Of a DNA stretch of 6,312 bases, positions 1-5,573 are shown piece by piece. Each line of letters opens with the position of its first letter. Position 1 is the stretch's first letter. Where the stretch lies: assembly GCA_004557195.1 (NCBI GenBank), contig SFER01000135.1, forward strand, positions 1 through 6,312. Reading direction: 5' to 3'. This DNA comes from Bacteroidales bacterium. GTDB lineage: Bacteria; Bacteroidota; Bacteroidia; Bacteroidales; Muribaculaceae. The position numbers and the translations under genes are program-made. The notes below the pieces were generated by a model. That model was not told where the DNA came from. It saw nothing but the letters and a program-made list of their open reading frames with translations, and ran no database searches.

Positions 1-76
1 TTTTGAAATCGACGACGTCAAAGTTGTCGATTAGTACGTCCGGTAGGATCTCTCGAAGTAGTTTTATATGTTCCAT
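1..76 (-). CDS. 5' end of an unidentified gene, possibly an ISAon1-like transposase N-terminal protein (partial)
   Basis: An ATG at 76-74 on the minus strand opens a frame with no stop up to the window edge, giving 25 codons: it begins MEHIKLLREILPDV and continues LIDNFDVVDFK. It starts 21 bases after the ridA stop and in the same direction. A TAnnTTTG box lies just upstream (88-81), which supports a real gene start here. The pattern of a short helix, LPD/LPE, then a D/N-F-[DE] strand resembles from memory the start of the small ISAon1-type transposase N-terminal proteins common in Bacteroidales. That is recall over a very short stretch, so the family is tentative. If correct, an insertion sequence would abut the ridA 3' end. 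No terminal inverted repeat can be tested because the rest lies outside the window. Confidence 0.4.
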   Translation of the reverse strand, partial: MEHIKLLREILPDVLIDNFDVVDFK

Positions 77-80
77 GGTG

Positions 81-88
81 CAAAGATA
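81..88 (-). promoter_or_regulatory. Bacteroidetes -7 box for the leftmost gene
   Basis: The minus strand reads TATCTTTG, a perfect match to the Bacteroidetes -7 consensus TAnnTTTG, and is followed by C as at the other two promoters here. It sits in the 21-base gap between the ridA stop and the next ATG. Only four bases separate the box from that ATG, so a transcript starting at the usual distance would be leaderless or nearly so. No good -33 TTTG is found at 19-21 bases upstream (TTGG at 118-115 is too far), so the call rests on the -7 match alone. Confidence 0.45.
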
Positions 89-97
89 ACACTATAT

Positions 98-502
98 TCA
101 TGACACGCCCCCGCCAACCGGAAATATCCGCTGTCCCGCAATCACCTCGATTTCGACCAAAGCCGATTTGGGGAGTTGCTTCACTGCCACTGCCGAGCGT
201 GCCGGAAATGGTTCGCAAAATTCCCGGGCATACACTTCGTTCATTTCGCCGAACAGCGACATATCGGCGAGGAAAACCGTTGTTTTCACCACATTGTCGA
301 GTGTGGCGCCTTGCGATGTGAGTATTGCCTTCACGTTGGCGAGCGATTGTTCGGTCTGCGCTTTGATTCCTTGCGGCATTTCGCCTGTTGCGGGGTTTAC
401 GGGAATCTGTCCCGAGAGGAAGAGCAGGTTGCCCACCTTCACTCCGTGGCTGTATGGTCCGATAGCTGCGGGAGCGTCTTTTGCGATGATTACTTCTTTC
501 AT
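98..502 (-). CDS. ridA: RidA family enamine/imine deaminase
   Basis: A 134-residue protein of the RidA/YjgF/YER057c family, trimeric cytosolic enzymes that hydrolyse reactive enamine/imine intermediates (for example 2-aminoacrylate from PLP-dependent dehydratases) to 2-oxo acids and ammonia. Family hallmarks: APAAIGPYSHG at residues 10-20 including Tyr17, SGQIPVNP around 30-37 including Gly31, KTTVFLADM near 73-81, Asn88, FPARSAV at 99-105 with the carboxylate-binding Arg102, and VEIEVIA at 116-122 with Glu117, which aligns with the catalytic Glu120 of E. coli RidA. The core therefore looks active. The protein runs about 12 residues past the usual end (tail GQRIFPVGGGVS). The start is the only Met that gives the complete family N-terminus. 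It follows the fusion gene on the same strand but is separated by a terminator; the only promoter-like element upstream is an imperfect CAACTTTG at 532-525. A deaminase-cleanup role is known for the family; a specific link to amino-sugar metabolism would be inference. Confidence 0.93.
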   Translation of the reverse strand: MKEVIIAKDAPAAIGPYSHGVKVGNLLFLSGQIPVNPATGEMPQGIKAQTEQSLANVKAILTSQGATLDNVVKTTVFLADMSLFGEMNEVYAREFCEPFPARSAVAVKQLPKSALVEIEVIAGQRIFPVGGGVS

Positions 503-547
503 ATTGTTGAGAATTTGGGTTGTACAAAGTTGTGTGGAATCAGGTTG

Positions 548-586
548 AAAAAATAAATCCGGCTACCCTCACGAGCCACCGGATTT
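548..586 (-). terminator. Rho-independent terminator of the fusion gene
   Basis: Perfect 8-bp inverted repeat AAATCCGG (555-562) / CCGGATTT (579-586) with a 16-base loop; an alternative pairing adds GGCT/AGCC (561-564/574-577) with a small bulge. Read on the minus strand, the stem is followed by A and six T (553-548). It lies 42 bases past the stop of the 660-residue gene and 46 bases before the ridA start, so it should insulate ridA from that transcript. On the plus strand there is no T-run after the stem, so it acts on the minus strand only. Confidence 0.8.
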
Positions 587-606
587 CTAACCTATGATTC
601 ACTTAT

Positions 607-621
607 TTGTTGTTGTTGTTG
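607..621. repeat. (TTG)5 trinucleotide tract
   Basis: Five perfect TTG units on the plus strand (CAA on the minus strand) lie 6 bases beyond the stop codon of the 660-residue gene, inside the 3' untranslated part of its mRNA, before the terminator hairpin. It is outside any coding region I accept. A CAA-rich stretch would be unstructured in the RNA; no function is evident. Confidence 0.75.
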
Positions 622-627
622 CCTTTG

Positions 628-2610
628 TTATCGTATCGGTTTGTATTCCACAAATGCCTCGATAGCCTCGTAGGAAGCAAGACCGAGGTTGGAGTAGAGC
701 TGTGCGGTGCCGCGATTGCGTTCTTCGGCGCGTTGCCAGAAGAGGCGTTCGTCGTCGCCGAGGAATGGAGCGTTCTCCATTTGCGACTGGTGCTTGAGGA
801 TTGAGTTGCGTTTGAATCTCAATTCTTCGGGGCTGATTGGCACAGCCATCTCGATGTGGTCGATTTCCCATTCCGCCCATGCGCCGCGATACATCCAGAT
901 GCGGCAGTCTTTCATCCATTCATCGTCGAGACATTCATCGATAGCTGCAAACACGGCATCGGTGCACACGCGGTGAGTTCCGTGGGGGTCGGCGAGGTCG
1001 CCGGCGACGAAAACCTGGTGTGGTTTCACGTCGGTGAGCAGTTGCTTGATGATATCGACATCGGCGCGCGAGAGGTCACCTTTTTTAATAGTGCCGGTCT
1101 CGTAGAATGGAAGTGCGCAGAAGTGTACATGGTCTTTGGGTATTCCGATGTAGTTGCAGGCGGTTGAAGCCTCGCACTGGCGGATAATACCCTTGAGATA
1201 TCTGATTTCGGGAGAATCGATGTCACCGGCATTCTTGTTGGCGATGTAGGTGTGAACTGCGTCGCTGTTTTTGTGGAATTCCGGGGTGTCGAAACCGAAT
1301 TTCTTGCAGATTTTATCCATCACCATGATGTAGCGCATAGTGTCTTCGTCGCCAACGGCGATGTTGCCCGAAGTTTGGTAAGCCACATGCACATCGTGTT
1401 TCTGGTCAACGAGTCTCTTGAGAGTGCCGCCCATCGAGATTACATCATCGTCGGGGTGGGGGCTGAACACAATCACACGTTTTGGATAAGGGTTGGCGCG
1501 CTCGGGACGATAAGTGTCGTCGGCATTCGGCTTGCCACCCGGCCACCCGGTGATAGTGTGCTGGAGGTCGTTGAAAATCTTGATATTTACGTTGTATGCC
1601 GAGCCATAGATAGCGAGGAGTTCGCTCAATCCATAGTCGTTATAATCTTTGTTGGTGAGTTTGAGAATCGGTTTGCCGGTTTGCTGGCAGAGCCAAACGA
1701 TAGCGCGACGGATGAGTTTGTCGTTCCATTCGCAAGAAGTAACCTTCCATGGGTGGCTAATGCGAGTGAGCATTTCGGCGGCGGGGAGATCGACCACAAA
1801 TTTGGCATTTCGGTGCATTTGCAGGAACGAAGCCGGGATGAGGTCGTTCATTTTTCCTTCGACCGATTTTGCAACGATGTCGGCAAAGCTTTCACCGCAA
1901 GCCACACAAATCACGCGCGAAGCGGCGATGATGTTAGCGATACCGAGAGTGAAAGCGGTAACCGGGGTGAGGTCGCTACCACGTTCAGCAACGAGGCGAC
2001 GACGAGAGTCGTTGCTCAGATACATGAGTCGGCAAGGAGTGCTCAACTGCGAGCCCGATTCGTTGTAGGCGATGCTGCCGGTGTCACCGAGGCCGCACAC
2101 CACGAGGTCGATACCGCCACACAATTCGATTTGCGCCTCATATTCGCGACACATAGCGTGCACATCGTTGATAGAGGTGTTGATGTCGAAGAGATATATG
2201 TTGGAAGTGGGGATATTCACCTTGTCGAGGAGGTTTTCTTTGAGGCGTTCGTGGTTGTTGACAAAACTGCCATCGCCTTGAGAATAGATTTCGCTGAGAG
2301 CGAAAACGATAACCTTGCTGAAATCCACTTTCCCCTCCTTGTAGAGTTTTACAAGTTCGGCATAAGCCGGAAGGACAGCGTTGCAAGCATCGAGAGCCAC
2401 CACGCAACGACCTTTGCGGTTAACGTTTTTGGCAATCACCGAAACGATATCATCGGCGACATATTCAGCCACGTCCACTGAGGATTCAACAACTTTGGTG
2501 TACACCTTTTCATTGCGGGTGAGAGCCGCCAATTCCACTTCACCTGAAGGCGCGTAGTAGCGTTTCGGGATACGGTCAAGTTTGATTTGTGAACTAAGAT
2601 TTGTTTTCAT
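628..2610 (-). CDS. NagB-like (catalytically degenerate) / PIG-L deacetylase fusion protein
   Basis: A 660-residue, probably cytosolic two-domain protein with no signal peptide. Residues about 30-290 follow the NagB fold: GGIDL (165-169) and an IAYNES segment (180-185) match IAFNEP of true deaminases. The key residues are changed: FNMDEY becomes FALSEIY (Asp72 to Ser106), GxDGH becomes GDTGS (Asp141 to Thr177, His143 to Ser179), and the phosphate-binding PTGGSP loop becomes an ACNAV stretch near 74-78; only Glu184 remains. Residues about 294-372 are a conserved linker ending in a WPGGKPNADD motif. Residues about 377-650 are a PIG-L/LmbE domain: SPHPDDD at 383-389 (zinc ligands His385 and Asp388, base Asp387), GGTLKRL at 394-400, and DPHGTHR at 541-547 with HxxH His543/His546. 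PIG-L enzymes remove N-acetyl groups from GlcNAc-containing compounds. From memory, similar-length fusions are widespread in Bacteroidetes and annotated as glucosamine-6-phosphate deaminase; for this copy that name is probably wrong. It is divergent from nagB, which implies an amino-sugar role. Exact substrate unknown. Confidence 0.9.
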   Translation of the reverse strand: MKTNLSSQIKLDRIPKRYYAPSGEVELAALTRNEKVYTKVVESSVDVAEYVADDIVSVIAKNVNRKGRCVVALDACNAVLPAYAELVKLYKEGKVDFSKVIVFALSEIYSQGDGSFVNNHERLKENLLDKVNIPTSNIYLFDINTSINDVHAMCREYEAQIELCGGIDLVVCGLGDTGSIAYNESGSQLSTPCRLMYLSNDSRRRLVAERGSDLTPVTAFTLGIANIIAASRVICVACGESFADIVAKSVEGKMNDLIPASFLQMHRNAKFVVDLPAAEMLTRISHPWKVTSCEWNDKLIRRAIVWLCQQTGKPILKLTNKDYNDYGLSELLAIYGSAYNVNIKIFNDLQHTITGWPGGKPNADDTYRPERANPYPKRVIVFSPHPDDDVISMGGTLKRLVDQKHDVHVAYQTSGNIAVGDEDTMRYIMVMDKICKKFGFDTPEFHKNSDAVHTYIANKNAGDIDSPEIRYLKGIIRQCEASTACNYIGIPKDHVHFCALPFYETGTIKKGDLSRADVDIIKQLLTDVKPHQVFVAGDLADPHGTHRVCTDAVFAAIDECLDDEWMKDCRIWMYRGAWAEWEIDHIEMAVPISPEELRFKRNSILKHQSQMENAPFLGDDERLFWQRAEERNRGTAQLYSNLGLASYEAIEAFVEYKPIR

Positions 2611-2637
2611 TGCGGTTAGGTTGCTTTTCTATCATGG

Positions 2638-2672
2638 CAAAATTACAAAAGATATTTCATAGGAAAAACAAA
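2638..2672 (-). promoter_or_regulatory. Putative promoter of the fusion gene
   Basis: The minus strand carries TAATTTTG at 2645-2638, a perfect TAnnTTTG -7 match followed by C. A TTTTG at 2673-2669 could act as the -33 element, but the 23-base spacing is longer than the usual 19-21. A start about 6 bases past the -7 box gives a leader of roughly 20 bases before the ATG at 2610. Strong on the -7, weak on the -33. Confidence 0.5.
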
Positions 2673-2718
2673 ACAAGGGGATAAAAGTGCGTCATTTAAT
2701 ATATTTTTGTATTCATTA

Positions 2719-2742
2719 ATAGATTTTGCGATAGATTTTGCG
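2719..2742. repeat. 12-bp perfect tandem repeat in the divergent promoter region
   Basis: ATAGATTTTGCG occurs twice head to tail (2719-2730 and 2731-2742). It lies between the two divergent promoters, about 75 bases upstream of the fusion-gene -7 box and over 100 bases upstream of the nagB -7 box. A 12-bp period slightly over one helical turn would put two copies on nearly the same DNA face, so it could be a regulator binding site; no known operator is recognised. Confidence 0.7.
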
Positions 2743-2796
2743 GCAGAGGGGGTAATGATTTGTGATAGTTGGTGTTGCAATCCGAGATATGAATTT

Positions 2797-2822
2797 GATT
2801 TTAAAACAAAAAGATTTTAAAA
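2797..2822. repeat. GATTTTAAAA direct repeat upstream of the nagB promoter
   Basis: Two copies of GATTTTAAAA (2797-2806 and 2813-2822) with a 16-base period, each containing the palindrome TTTTAAAA, separated by CAAAAA. The second copy ends four bases before the nagB -33 element, so the pair covers about -67 to -42 relative to the predicted start. This position fits an activator site or an AT-rich UP-like element; the sequence alone cannot decide. Confidence 0.6.
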
Positions 2823-2825
2823 TGA

Positions 2826-2857
2826 TTTGGTAATAGATAATATTTTCAGTAACTTTG
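2826..2857 (+). promoter_or_regulatory. nagB promoter (-33 TTTG, -7 TAACTTTG)
   Basis: TTTG at 2826-2829, a 20-base spacer, then TAACTTTG at 2850-2857 match the Bacteroidetes primary sigma consensus (TTTG, 19-21 bases, TAnnTTTG) in sequence and spacing. The expected start near 2862-2864 gives a leader of about 28-30 bases. The leader is A-rich and has no clear Shine-Dalgarno sequence, as usual in this phylum. Confidence 0.75.
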
Positions 2858-2891
2858 CCGAAAGAAAGAACACAATTAATCAAAGACAATC

Positions 2892-3704
2892 ATGAGACTA
2901 ATTATTGAACCTAATTATGACAAAGTATCGGAATGGGCAGCAAATTTTGTGGCATCGAGAATAATTGCCGCTAACCCCACTCCGGAGAAACCTTTTATCC
3001 TCGGTTGCCCCACCGGCGGGTCGCCGCTGGGCATGTATCGTCGTCTTATCGAATTGAACAAGAAGGGCGTGGTATCGTTTGCCAATGTGGTTACCTTCAA
3101 CATGGACGAGTATTGCAACCTTCCGCAAGACCATGAGCAGAGTTACCATTCTTTCATGTGGAACAACTTCTTCTCCCACATCGACATTAAGAAGGAAAAT
3201 GTGAACATTCTCAACGGCAACGCCGCCGACCTTGAGAAAGAGTGCGCCGATTTTGAAGCAAAAATCAAATCATACGGAGGCATCGACCTCTTTATGGGTG
3301 GTGTAGGTCCCGATGGACACATCGCATTCAACGAGCCGGGTTCTTCGCTCACCTCAAGAACAAGAATCAAGACCCTCACCCAAGATACAATCATCGCCAA
3401 CTCTCGTTTCTTCAACAACGATGTAAATCTTGTGCCGAAGACAGCCCTCACAGTGGGCGTAGGCACAATTTGCGATGCCAAGGAGGTTATGCTCATCGTC
3501 AACGGACACAACAAGGCTCGCGCTTTGCAACATGGTGTTGAGGAGTCGGTAAGCCACATGTGGACAATCAGCGCATTGCAGATGCACCCACATGCAGTCA
3601 TCATCGCCGATGAGGATGCCACTGCCGAACTCAAGGTTGCAACCTACAAGTATTTCAAAGATATTGAGAGCGCCAACCTTGACCCTGCAACTCTTTTGAA
3701 ATAA
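2892..3704 (+). CDS. nagB: Glucosamine-6-phosphate deaminase
   Basis: A 270-residue cytosolic enzyme, close to the usual length (E. coli NagB 266). It converts glucosamine-6-phosphate to fructose-6-phosphate and ammonia, the last step of GlcNAc/GlcN catabolism. The numbering matches E. coli: phosphate loop GCPTGGSP at 38-45, FNMDEY at 69-74 with Asp72, GGVGPDGHIAFNEPGSS at 136-152 with Asp141, His143 and Glu148, all catalytic residues present. The residues that form the GlcNAc-6-P allosteric site in E. coli NagB are also kept (Ser151, Ser152, Arg158, Lys160, Thr161, Tyr254), so activation by GlcNAc-6-P is plausible. The ATG at 2892 yields the canonical MRLII start. It is transcribed from its own promoter and followed 20 bases after the stop by a terminator, so it is mostly monocistronic. 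It is divergent from the NagB-like/PIG-L fusion, an arrangement that suggests shared control. Identification is secure. Confidence 0.97.
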   Translation: MRLIIEPNYDKVSEWAANFVASRIIAANPTPEKPFILGCPTGGSPLGMYRRLIELNKKGVVSFANVVTFNMDEYCNLPQDHEQSYHSFMWNNFFSHIDIKKENVNILNGNAADLEKECADFEAKIKSYGGIDLFMGGVGPDGHIAFNEPGSSLTSRTRIKTLTQDTIIANSRFFNNDVNLVPKTALTVGVGTICDAKEVMLIVNGHNKARALQHGVEESVSHMWTISALQMHPHAVIIADEDATAELKVATYKYFKDIESANLDPATLLK

Positions 3705-3723
3705 TATTTCTTGAAACAATATG

Positions 3724-3772
3724 AGCGAGAATTGCAGCATCCTCCAAGGTAGCCGCTTCTCGCTACTTTTTT
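3724..3772 (+). terminator. Rho-independent terminator of nagB
   Basis: Perfect 8-bp inverted repeat AGCGAGAA (3724-3731) / TTCTCGCT (3757-3764) enclosing a 25-base loop that can itself form a small CCT/AGG hairpin (3741-3743/3747-3749), followed after AC by six T (3767-3772). It sits between nagB and the GH9 gene and ends 25 bases before the GH9 start codon, leaving little room for a GH9 promoter after it. Confidence 0.75.
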
Positions 3773-3797
3773 AACTCCCTTTCTAATATCATACCTT

Positions 3798-5573
3798 ATG
3801 TATAGACTATTCTTAATGCTCCTCTTTGCGACGGTGAGCCTCATCGCAACTGCGCAATCGTGGATAAGAGTGAACCAGATGGGTTATCTTGTCAACGACA
3901 AGAAAGTGGCTGTGATGGTGATGCTTGAAGAGCAAGCCGTGAACACGTTTGAAGTTATAAACATCGACACTCGCCGCAGTGTTAAGTTAAAAACCGTAAA
4001 AAACATTGGTGCAAGCAGTCCGTTCAAGGCAACTGCAAGGCTCGATTTCTCCGAAATCACCACCCCCGGCATCTATATTATAAAAGTGGGCGATGTAGAG
4101 TCTCGCAAGTTTCGCATCGGCGACGATGTGTATGCCGACAGCCAGGAAATACCACTTTATTACATGCGTCAAAACCGCTGTGGCTATAATCCGTTTCTCA
4201 AAGACAGTTGCCACACCCACGACGGCATAATCGTGCTTCACCCCACCCGTAGCGGTGAGAAAATCGATGTGGTAGGAGGCTGGCACGATGCGAGCGACTA
4301 TCTGCAATATGTAACCACCTCGGCCAATGCCACCTACGAAATGATGTTTGCCTATCTCGGTGCACCCGAAGTGTGGCGCGACGACTACAACTCCGCCGGC
4401 GACAAGGGCGGCAACGGTGTGCCCGACATCCTCGATGAGGCACGCTGGGGGCTTGAATGGCTTGTGAAAATGAATCCCGACAGTGCCACCTTCTTCAACC
4501 AGATTGCCGACGACCGCGACCATCGCCTTGCCGTGCTCCCGCAGAACGACCTTGTGGATTATGGCTGGGGCGAAGGAAATGGGCGTCCGGTGTATCCTTG
4601 CAGCGGCACGCCATACGGCTTGTATAAAAACAAAAACGACAGCAAAGGACTTGCCTCTTCGGTGGGCAAATTTGCCTCTTGTTTCGCCCTTGGCGCAGAT
4701 ATCTTCAAGAATATAGACCCCCAATTTGCCGCCTTGCTCCGTTCCAAAGCCGGAAACGCCTATGAGGTGGCGGCAGCCAATCCCGGAGCGTGCCAAACAG
4801 CCCCGTGTGTTTCGCCATACTACTATGAAGAGGACAACTGGGCTGACGACATGGCTCTTGCCGCGATGCAGATGTATCGCTCCACCGGCGAGCGCCACTA
4901 TCTCGCCGACGCTGTGGATTACGGACGCCTCGAGCCGGTGAATCCGTGGATGGGCGCCGACTCGGCTCACCACTACCAGTGGTATCCTTTCATCAACCTC
5001 GGACATTATTATCTCGCGGTGCAGAACGACAAGCGAGTGCGAGCCGAGTTTGTGCGCAATATGCGTTCCGGACTTCAGCGTGTTGCCGAGCGTGCCGACG
5101 GGAATCCTTTCCTCAACGGAATCCCCTTTATCTGGTGCTCCAACAACCTCACTGTGGCATTTGTAACCCAGGCAATGCTCTACCGCGAAATCACCGGCGA
5201 CGACACCTATCTCGAAATCGAGACAGCCATGCGCGACTGGCTTTTCGGTGTGAATCCCTGGGGCAAGTGTATGATAATCGGGCTCCCCGCCGACGGCGAC
5301 TATCCCACCGACCCCCATTCGGCACTCTCAAACCTCAATAACTACCCGATTACCGGCGGACTCGTAGATGGACCGGTATATACCAACATTTTCCGCTCCC
5401 TGCGTGGCGTAACCCTCCGAAACGCCGACCGCTATGCGCCTTTCCAGGGCGATAATGTGGTGTATCACGACGACTACAGCGACTATTCTACCAACGAGCC
5501 GACAATGGATGGCACGGCATCTACCACCATAATGCTGTCGCGTCTTGCCCGCAAGGCTCTGAAATTAAAATAA
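3798..5573 (+). CDS. Secreted glycoside hydrolase family 9 enzyme with N-terminal Ig-like domain
   Basis: A 591-residue exported protein. Residues 1-19 form a signal peptide (one Arg, hydrophobic core, cleavage ATA|QS after Ala19); there is no lipobox Cys, so a soluble periplasmic or secreted enzyme is expected. Residues about 22-107 are the Ig-like CelD_N domain that precedes many GH9 modules; about 112-588 are the (alpha/alpha)6 GH9 domain. Catalytic features: GGWHDASDY at 160-168 (Asp164 and Asp167, water-activating) and YSTNEPTMDG at 563-572 with the proton donor Glu567; NPWGK at 486-490 and PHSAL at 506-510 match the GH9 histidine signature region, but the usual H-x-R Arg is missing. GH9 enzymes are inverting and act mostly on beta-1,4-glucans; some members cleave chito- or glucosamine oligomers. 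The DASD variant and the nagB neighbour make a non-cellulose substrate possible. The stop overlaps the next start by one base (TAATG). No promoter is seen after the nagB terminator; read-through may drive it. Family secure, substrate open. Confidence 0.92.
   Translation: MYRLFLMLLFATVSLIATAQSWIRVNQMGYLVNDKKVAVMVMLEEQAVNTFEVINIDTRRSVKLKTVKNIGASSPFKATARLDFSEITTPGIYIIKVGDVESRKFRIGDDVYADSQEIPLYYMRQNRCGYNPFLKDSCHTHDGIIVLHPTRSGEKIDVVGGWHDASDYLQYVTTSANATYEMMFAYLGAPEVWRDDYNSAGDKGGNGVPDILDEARWGLEWLVKMNPDSATFFNQIADDRDHRLAVLPQNDLVDYGWGEGNGRPVYPCSGTPYGLYKNKNDSKGLASSVGKFASCFALGADIFKNIDPQFAALLRSKAGNAYEVAAANPGACQTAPCVSPYYYEEDNWADDMALAAMQMYRSTGERHYLADAVDYGRLEPVNPWMGADSAHHYQWYPFINLGHYYLAVQNDKRVRAEFVRNMRSGLQRVAERADGNPFLNGIPFIWCSNNLTVAFVTQAMLYREITGDDTYLEIETAMRDWLFGVNPWGKCMIIGLPADGDYPTDPHSALSNLNNYPITGGLVDGPVYTNIFRSLRGVTLRNADRYAPFQGDNVVYHDDYSDYSTNEPTMDGTASTTIMLSRLARKALKLK

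Noticed and set aside
18..527. 169-codon minus-strand frame overlapping ridA in another frame
   Set aside because: Arg/Gln/Asn-rich shadow translation of ridA with no family features.
525..532. CAACTTTG on the minus strand as a ridA -7 box
   Set aside because: It differs from TAnnTTTG at the first base and no TTTG lies 19-21 bases upstream, where the terminator T-run sits instead. It may still be a weak promoter, but support is too thin to list.
1252..2481. 409-codon open frame on the plus strand opposite the fusion gene
   Set aside because: It is antisense to a protein with clear NagB-like and PIG-L motifs, has low-complexity His/Val/Glu-rich composition typical of complementary-strand translation, and matches no family I know.
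2611..2891. Small RNA or riboswitch (for example glmS-type) upstream of nagB
   Set aside because: The predicted nagB leader is only about 30 bases and A-rich, and no conserved ribozyme or aptamer elements or long hairpins are visible in the intergenic region.
3987..5318. 443-codon open frame on the minus strand opposite the GH9 gene
   Set aside because: It is the complement of a well-supported GH9 domain; its G/V/H-rich translation shows no domain pattern, and the high GC at third codon positions of the sense gene explains the lack of stops.
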